From Amycolatopsis thermophila (GTDB taxonomy: Bacteria > Actinomycetota > Actinomycetes > Mycobacteriales > Pseudonocardiaceae): a DNA stretch of 64,000 nt. Positions 59,286-64,000 of the stretch are shown here, one piece after another; position 1 is the first letter of the stretch; the number at the start of each line of letters is the position of its first letter. A program made the translations under genes and the position numbers. The stretch spans positions 7,192,001 through 7,256,000 of the forward strand of contig NZ_JAUSUT010000001.1 of the NCBI RefSeq assembly GCF_030814215.1, written 5' to 3'. Under the pieces are notes generated by a model that had not been told where the DNA came from, made no database searches, and saw only the letters and a program-made list of their open reading frames with translations.

Positions 59286-59849
59286 ATGTTGGAGCAGTAC
59301 CGGCGGGCGCAGGACGGGATGGACGCGGTGCTGGCGGCGGTGCCCCGCGGCCGGTGGGACGAGCCGTCGATGTGCGCGGAGTGGACGGTGCGGGACGTCG
59401 CCGGGCACGTGGTCTGGGGGCAGTGGCAGATGCGGGCGTGGGCGACCGGCGAGGCGGACCCGCCGGGTGAGGGTGCGCCGGGAGCGCCGCACCCGGGCAC
59501 CCTGGCCGGCGACGACCCGCTCGAGACGTGGCGCAAGGCGCGGGCGGCGTCGGTGCCGGCGCTGACGCCGGAGGCGCTGGCGCGCACCACGCGGATCACC
59601 GGCCTCGGCGAGGTGCCCCTGGCCGGGCTGGTGCCGCTGATGATCACCGACACGATCGTGCACAGCTGGGACATCGGGCACGCCCTGGGGATCGACGTCC
59701 GCCCGGACGCGGACCTGGTGGCGCTGGCGGACGGCTGGGGCAGGGCCCACGTCGTCCGGCGGCCGGGGTTCTTCGGGCCGGAGGTGACAGCGCCCCCGGG
59801 GGCCGATGAGCTGACGCGGATGCTCGCGTTCCTGGGGCGCGTGGCCTGA
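59286..59849 (+). CDS. TIGR03086-family (DinB/mycothiol-dependent maleylpyruvate isomerase-like) protein
   Basis: 187 residues of the DinB-like four-helix family: WDEPSMCAEWTVRDVAGHVVWGQWQ near residue 24 with the metal-binding His, and the second half with MITDTIVHSWDIGHALG supplying further His ligands. Actinobacterial members often use mycothiol. Specific reaction unknown. GAAGGAG precedes ATG 59286. The last 30 bases, including the stop, recur in modified form in the repeat array downstream. Confidence 0.85.
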   Translation: MLEQYRRAQDGMDAVLAAVPRGRWDEPSMCAEWTVRDVAGHVVWGQWQMRAWATGEADPPGEGAPGAPHPGTLAGDDPLETWRKARAASVPALTPEALARTTRITGLGEVPLAGLVPLMITDTIVHSWDIGHALGIDVRPDADLVALADGWGRAHVVRRPGFFGPEVTAPPGADELTRMLAFLGRVA

Positions 59850-60358
59850 ACCGGGCGGCTCGGCGGGCGTGGGATCGGCCCGGCCGCGTTGCTCGGGGCC
59901 TACCGGCCGGCGAGGTGGTGGAACCGCGGGGCTCGCCCCGGGGCGAGGTCGCAGTGTCGAATGCTCGCGTTCCCTGGGCCGCCCGCCTGAACCGGGCGCC
60001 TTGGGCGGGCGCGGCACCGGCCCGGCCGGGTTGCTCGGGCCGACAGGGCACGCCCCGCGGCCCGGCAGGTCGCGGAACCGCAGGGGCCGGGTCGCAGCGC
60101 GGAATGCCCGCACCGAGGGGCCGCCCCGCCTGAACCGGGCCGCTTGGGCGGGCGTGGAACCGGCCCGGCCGGGTTGCTCGGGCCCACAGGTCACGCCCGC
60201 CGCCCGGGTAGCGGCACCGCAGGGGCCCCGGTCGCGGTGCCGAATGCCCGCACCGCGGGGCGAGGTCGCGGTGCCGAATGCTCGCGTTCCCTGGGCCGCC
60301 CGCCTGAACCGGGCGCCTTGGGCGGGCGTGGAACCGGCCCGGCCGGGTTGCTCGGAGC
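59819..60358. repeat. tandem repeat array, four copies at 141-174 base spacing
   Basis: The phrase CCTGAACCGGGC starts at 59845, 59986, 60129 and 60303, each time followed by a GGGCGGGCG, GGCCCGGCCG-GTTGCTCGG block and, in full copies, CCGCAGGGGCCGGGTCGC and GGAATGC(T/C)CGC. Spacings are 141, 143 and 174; the last is longer because a block around GAATGCCCGCACCG is duplicated. Copy 1 is the end of the TIGR03086 gene. Spacings not divisible by three argue against a coding repeat. Confidence 0.8.
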
Positions 60359-60379
60359 CGCAAGCCACCCCCGCCCGCC

Positions 60380-60600
60380 GAAGGGCCGTCCTGGCGACAG
60401 TCGGCGGCGCAGTACCTGCGGCCCAGCCTGAGCGGCCCAGCCCGGGCCGACACCGGCCCCCGGCCCAATCCCGGCGGCCCAGTCCCGGCGGCCCACTCCC
60501 CGTCTGAGCCGCCCCGGCCTGGCCGGCCCTGGCCTGGCCAGTCCCAGCCTGAGCCGTGGCCTGGACGGCCCCGGCCTGAGCCACCCGGCCCTGGCGCCCG
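60380..60600. repeat. low-complexity C/G-rich intergenic tract
   Basis: Short direct repeats such as TCCCGGCGGCCCA (twice in tandem near 60465-60495) and many GGCCTGG/CAGCCTGAG units. No gene was found between the array and the GlxA-type regulator; long open frames here are a by-product of base composition. Confidence 0.6.
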
Positions 60601-61566
60601 TCAGCCGCGGCTGCTCGTGTGGAACCGTTGCTGGTAGGCGCGCGGCGAGACGCCCGCGTGCTGCACGAAGGCGCGCCGCAAGGATTCGACGCTGCCGAAG
60701 CCGCTCGCGAAGGCCGTTTCGGTCACCGGGCGGCCCGCGTCGAGCATCGCCTTGGCCGCGTCGAACCGGATGAGCTCCACGTACTTCGCCGGGGTGGTGC
60801 CCAGTTCCTCCTGGAACAGCCGCGTCAGGTGGCGGGTGCTCAGTCCGGCCAGCGCGGCCAGCTTCGGCAGCGAGTGGTCGGCCGCCGGGTCGGCGGCGAC
60901 CGCGTCGCACACCGCCCGCAGTGGCGGGGCCTTCGGCGCGGGCCCGCGCAGCGACGGCGAGAACTGCGACTGCCCTCCCGGCCGCTGCAGGAACACCACC
61001 AGCGACCGCGCGACACTGCGGGCCAGTTCGGCCCCGTGGTCACGTTCCACCAGCGCGAGCGCCAGGTCGATGCCGGCCGTGACCCCGGCCGAGGTGAACA
61101 CCGGGCCGTCCTCGACGAAGATCGCGTCCGGCTCGACCTGGATCGCCGGGTGCGCCCGGGCCAGGGTCGCGGCGTGCTGCCAGTGCGTCGTCGCCCGGCG
61201 GCCGTCGAGCAGGCCCGCCGCGGCGAGGACGAACGTGCCGGTGCAGATCGACGCGACCCGCTTGGCCCGGCCCGCGATCGTGCGCGCGGCCCGCGCCAGC
61301 TCCGGCGGCACGGGGTGCGCCGGGAACACGTCGCCGCCCATGATCAACGCCGTGTCCAGCGGCCCGGTGTCGGCGGCGTCGACGTCGACGGGCACGCGCA
61401 TGCCGGTCGAGGACGACACGTCCCGCCCGCCGGCCGAGCACAGCAGCAGTTCGTAGTCCGCGCCGAAGCGGTTGGCCTCGGCGAACACCTCACTCGGCCC
61501 GGCGAGGTCGAGCAGCTTGACGTCGTCGAAGACCAGTAGCGCCATCCGCCGTTTGCCCACGCCCAC
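60601..61566 (-). CDS. GlxA-family regulator (DJ-1/PfpI plus AraC helix-turn-helix)
   Basis: 321 residues. N-terminal DJ-1/PfpI domain (LLVFDDVKLLDLAGPSEVF near residue 10; VASICTGTFVLAAAGLL with the family Cys near residue 108) and a C-terminal AraC-type double helix-turn-helix (LPKLAALAGLSTRHLTRLFQ and TETAFASGFGSVESLRRAF). Such regulators respond to small metabolites and control nearby catabolic genes. GTG 61566, or ATG 61545, can serve as start. It is on the same strand as the CitE/CoA-transferase operon, 52 bases downstream of it. Confidence 0.9.
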   Translation of the reverse strand: MGVGKRRMALLVFDDVKLLDLAGPSEVFAEANRFGADYELLLCSAGGRDVSSSTGMRVPVDVDAADTGPLDTALIMGGDVFPAHPVPPELARAARTIAGRAKRVASICTGTFVLAAAGLLDGRRATTHWQHAATLARAHPAIQVEPDAIFVEDGPVFTSAGVTAGIDLALALVERDHGAELARSVARSLVVFLQRPGGQSQFSPSLRGPAPKAPPLRAVCDAVAADPAADHSLPKLAALAGLSTRHLTRLFQEELGTTPAKYVELIRFDAAKAMLDAGRPVTETAFASGFGSVESLRRAFVQHAGVSPRAYQQRFHTSSRG

Positions 61567-61618
61567 CCCCGGTGTCCCGTCTGGGGAGAGTATGCCGCGC
61601 GAGGTGCGGCGACCCGCG

Positions 61619-62443
61619 TCACTCCCCCGCGAGGGCCAGCACCGTGCGCGCCTGCTCCAGCATCGCCACGTCGAGGAACGTGCCGTCGGTCAGGGTGATC
61701 GCCCCGATGCCCGCCGCGGTGGCGTCGCCGAGGCGGGACAGCACCTCGCGGGCCCGCGACACCTCCTGCTCGCTCGGCAGGAACGCGGCGCGGATCGTGT
61801 CCAGCTGCGACGGGTGGATCGCGGTGCGGCCGCGGAACCCGAGAGCCCGGCCCGCCCGGCAGGACGCCGTCAGGCCGTCGAGGTCACGCACGTTCGTGTA
61901 CGCCGACATCACCGGGGGCACCAGCCGCGCGGCGCGGGCGGCGACCACGACCCGGCTGCGCGCCCAGGCCAGCCCGGCGTCGTCGGTCACGCCCAGGTCC
62001 GAGCGCAGGTCCGCCTCGCCGAGGCCGATCGACGCCACCTGCGGCGAGGCGGTCGCGATCTCCAGCGCCCGCTCGATCCCGAGCGCCGACTCGATCAGCG
62101 GGTGCAGCTCGCGGCCGGGCAGCGCGGCGGCCAGCGCGCGGATCTCCTCCGGCGACTCGACCTTCGGGATCCGGGCGCCCACCTGCGGTGGCAGGGCCGC
62201 CACGGCGGCGACGTCGTCGGCGTGCCAGGGCGTGCTCACGTGGTTGATCCGGACCTGCACCCGCCGCCCGGCGGCCGGCAGCAGCTCGCGGACGGCGTCG
62301 CGCGCCGAGTCCTTCCGCGCCGGGGCGACGGCGTCCTCCAGGTCGACGAGCACCACGTCGGCCACCGACTGCAGCGCCTTGACGACCCGGTCCGGGCGGT
62401 CGGCGGGCACGTAGAGCAACGTCAGCGCGGGCACGGCCGTCAT
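61619..62443 (-). CDS. HpcH/HpaI-CitE family lyase (citrate lyase beta-like)
   Basis: 274 residues, TIM-barrel of the CitE group: LTLLYVPADRPDRVVKAL start, VLVDLEDAVAPARKDSAR with the metal Glu/Asp, RVQVRINHVSTPWH, PKVESPEEI, and GFRGRTAIHPSQL. Members cleave or hydrolyse malyl-CoA, citramalyl-CoA or similar CoA esters. ATG 62443 overlaps the CoA-transferase stop (ATGA). The pairing suggests CoA activation of an organic acid followed by cleavage to smaller units. Confidence 0.9.
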   Translation of the reverse strand: MTAVPALTLLYVPADRPDRVVKALQSVADVVLVDLEDAVAPARKDSARDAVRELLPAAGRRVQVRINHVSTPWHADDVAAVAALPPQVGARIPKVESPEEIRALAAALPGRELHPLIESALGIERALEIATASPQVASIGLGEADLRSDLGVTDDAGLAWARSRVVVAARAARLVPPVMSAYTNVRDLDGLTASCRAGRALGFRGRTAIHPSQLDTIRAAFLPSEQEVSRAREVLSRLGDATAAGIGAITLTDGTFLDVAMLEQARTVLALAGE

Positions 62444-63648
62444 ACCGCCCCCTCCGCGCGCAGCCGCGCCACGTCGGCGGCCGAGAAGCCCAGCTCGTCC
62501 AGCACCGCGTCGGTGTCGGCGCCGTGCGCGCGACCGGTGTGCGCGATGACGCCGTCGTGGCCGGACAGCCGGAACACCGGGCCCTGCATCAGCGTCGGGC
62601 CCAGCTCGGGGTCCTCGATCTCGTGGATCGTGCCCAGCGCGCGGAACTGCGGGTCGGCGACGATGTCCGCGGCGTCGTAGATCGGCGCCACCGCCGCCTG
62701 CGCCGCCTCGAACTCGGCGACCACCTCGTCCCGGGTGCGCTGCGCGATCCACGCGCCGACGGCCTCGTCCAGCTCGTCGGCGTGCTGGGCCCGCTCGGCG
62801 CCGCTGGCGAACCACGGTTCGTCGATCAGGTCGGGGCGCCCGACGAGCCGCATCACGCGTTCGGCGATCGACTGCGCGGACGTCGACACCGCGACCCACT
62901 GCCCGTCGCCGGTGCGGTAGGTGTTGCGCGGCGCGTTGTTCACCGACCGGTTGCCGGTGCGCGGCTGCACCGAGCGCAGCTGGTCCCACCGCGTGATCTG
63001 CGGCCCGAGCATCGCCAGGATCGGCTCGACGATCGCGGTGTCCACCACCTGCCCGCGCCCGGTCCGCTCCCGCGCCGACAGCGCGACCATGATCGCGTAG
63101 GCGGTGGCCAGCGACGCGATGCCGTCGGCGAGCCCGAACGGCGGCAGCGTCGGCGGCCCGTCCGGTTCGCCGGTCGCGGCCGCGAACCCGCTCATCGCCT
63201 CGGCGAGCGTGCCGAACCCGGGCCGCCGCCGGTACGGCCCGGTCTGGCCGAACCCGGTGACCCGCGCCAGCACGAGCCGCGGGTTGCGCTCGGACAGCTC
63301 GTCGTAGCCCAGGCCCCAGCGCTCGAGCGTGTCCGGGCGGAAGTTCTCGATCACCACGTCCGCCCGCGCGGCCAGCGCCAGGAACACCTCGCGGCCGCCG
63401 GGTGTGCCGAGGTCGGCGGTGACCGTGCGCTTGTTGCGGCCGAGCGTCTTCCACCACAGGTTGACGCCGTCCTTGGCCACGCCGTGGTGGCGGGCCGGGT
63501 CCGGGCGGCGGGGGTGCTCGACCTTGATCACCTCGGCGCCCATGTCGCCGAGGTGCATCGCGGCCATCGGTCCGGCGAACAGGGTCGCCGCGTCGACGAC
63601 CCGCAACCCGGCCAGTGCCCCGGCGGACGGATCACGGGACACGGTCAC
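62440..63648 (-). CDS. family III CoA transferase (CaiB/BaiF)
   Basis: 402 residues. Family III marks: LAGLRVVDAATLFAGPMAAM, LGDMGAEVIKVEHP, the catalytic region with VVIENFRPDTLERWGLGYDEL, and GFGQTGPYRRRPGFGTLAEAMSG. The nucleophilic Asp is expected in the central domain. It moves CoA between acyl-CoA and a carboxylic acid. GTG 63648 has GGAGG 7 bases before it and overlaps the upstream gene's stop (GTGA). Substrate unknown; the CitE-like partner hints at a malate- or citramalate-type acid. Confidence 0.9.
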   Translation of the reverse strand: MTVSRDPSAGALAGLRVVDAATLFAGPMAAMHLGDMGAEVIKVEHPRRPDPARHHGVAKDGVNLWWKTLGRNKRTVTADLGTPGGREVFLALAARADVVIENFRPDTLERWGLGYDELSERNPRLVLARVTGFGQTGPYRRRPGFGTLAEAMSGFAAATGEPDGPPTLPPFGLADGIASLATAYAIMVALSARERTGRGQVVDTAIVEPILAMLGPQITRWDQLRSVQPRTGNRSVNNAPRNTYRTGDGQWVAVSTSAQSIAERVMRLVGRPDLIDEPWFASGAERAQHADELDEAVGAWIAQRTRDEVVAEFEAAQAAVAPIYDAADIVADPQFRALGTIHEIEDPELGPTLMQGPVFRLSGHDGVIAHTGRAHGADTDAVLDELGFSAADVARLRAEGAV

Positions 63649-64000
63649 GACCTCACCTCCGGCAGGTCCCAGGCGCAGCGGAACCCGACGGTCGCGCTGC
63701 GCGCCAGGCCGAGGCCCGGCAGGAGCAGTTTCACGCTGTAGTCCGGGTCGCGGCGCCCGCCTTCGACGTACCAGTCCGAGCCCTCGGCGCGGTAGTCGCT
63801 GCCGCCCTTGAGCATCACGAACCGGGTGCGCCCGTCGGAGTGCTCGCTCTCGGTCCAGTTCCACACGGCCGGTTCGCCGCGGCGCAGCAGCCCGGTCTCG
63901 CCGGCCAGCTGCCATTCGTCCTCTGTGGGCAGTCGCCCGCCGCGCCACGCGCAGTACGCGCGGGCGTCGTCGAGGTCGACGTAGGTGACCGGCGCGTCGG
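63645..64000 (-). CDS. formylglycine-generating-enzyme/SUMF1-family protein, 5' part outside window
   Basis: Only the last 118 residues are visible; the gene runs off the right edge. They show the family's typical end: YVDLDDARAYCAWRGGRLPT, then EDEWQLAG, WNWTESEHSDGRTRF, MLKGGSDYRAEGSDWYVEGG, and ARSATVGFRCAWD. Relatives oxidise cysteine to formylglycine or act as EgtB-type sulfoxide synthases; which applies cannot be told without the active-site region. Its stop overlaps the CoA-transferase start, so it is the first gene seen of that operon. Confidence 0.8.
   Translation of the reverse strand, partial: DAPVTYVDLDDARAYCAWRGGRLPTEDEWQLAGETGLLRRGEPAVWNWTESEHSDGRTRFVMLKGGSDYRAEGSDWYVEGGRRDPDYSVKLLLPGLGLARSATVGFRCAWDLPEVRS

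Noticed and set aside
58770-60584. A long minus-strand open frame extending the DUF5946 gene through the repeat array, giving a repetitive 600-residue protein
   Set aside because: Repeat spacings of 143 bases break the frame pattern, composition is arginine/proline-rich noise, and a leaderless promoter marks ATG 59195 as the true start.
1-64000. CRISPR arrays, tRNA or rRNA genes, phage attachment sites
   Set aside because: No regularly spaced short repeats with unique spacers, no tRNA-like cloverleaf ends or rRNA motifs, and no integrase were seen.

Overview
This is a very GC-rich chromosomal window. GTG starts are common, several genes appear to have leaderless promoters, and the gene families (LysX, MurT/GatD, EspG-type secretion genes, F420-type LLM oxidoreductase, NDMA-type alcohol dehydrogenase, FadR/TetR regulators) point to a mycelial actinobacterium, most likely Pseudonocardiaceae (Amycolatopsis-like). 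No rRNA, tRNA, CRISPR array or replication origin was seen.

Left part (0-15 kb) is cell-envelope biology: a methyltransferase, an SDR, the bifunctional lysyl-phosphatidylglycerol synthase/lysyl-tRNA synthetase LysX with a membrane-anchored esterase, lipid II isoglutaminyl synthase MurT-GatD, a histidine kinase/response regulator pair, two more exported esterases, a ChrB-like protein, a PAP2 phosphatase and an MFS carrier. A direct-repeat operator (TCAGCG, 4-nt spacer, TCAGCG) lies upstream of two esterases and again at 32.46 kb. It is a candidate target of the local two-component system.

15-32 kb is a sugar and redox region with visible decay. It holds an L-rhamnose mutarotase-like protein, two paralogous FadR-type regulators with matching operators, aldehyde dehydrogenase plus exporter, a secreted GH12-like lipoprotein, and a molybdopterin oxidoreductase operon whose N-terminal Fe-S cysteines are missing. 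There is also an L-fuconolactonase-like enzyme and an SDR beside shrunken remnants of an aldo/keto reductase and an L-fuconate dehydratase, then a P450, an LLM oxidoreductase and an SRPBCC protein. Remnants of an IS982 transposase, a GntR/FCD regulator and a phospholipase D-like gene are also present.

32-40 kb holds a pore-like membrane protein, exonuclease III, a flavin monooxygenase, a TetR/MFS pair with a strong operator, and an NDMA-type alcohol dehydrogenase under a KstR-like operator. 40-49 kb is the most striking system: a minus-strand operon encoding an EspG-like chaperone, a helical protein, a PPE/WXG-type protein, an EspC-like secretion target, a YbaB/EbfC protein and a 1692-residue RHS polymorphic toxin with a WXG-like N-terminus. 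The toxin has an unassigned nuclease-like C-terminal domain with a basic KRPRR tail, and no immunity gene is adjacent.

49-64 kb carries a P450 with a frameshifted SDR under a divergent HTH-MarR fusion regulator, a TRAP/TAXI transporter, two small coupled ORFs (one broken by a 7-bp insertion), and a DUF1330 gene. It continues with a blaL-blaA-blaB beta-lactamase regulatory unit like that of Streptomyces cacaoi, DUF5946 and TIGR03086 proteins, a tandem-repeat array apparently seeded from the end of the latter gene, a GlxA regulator, and an operon of CitE-like lyase, CoA transferase and a truncated formylglycine-generating-enzyme-like protein.
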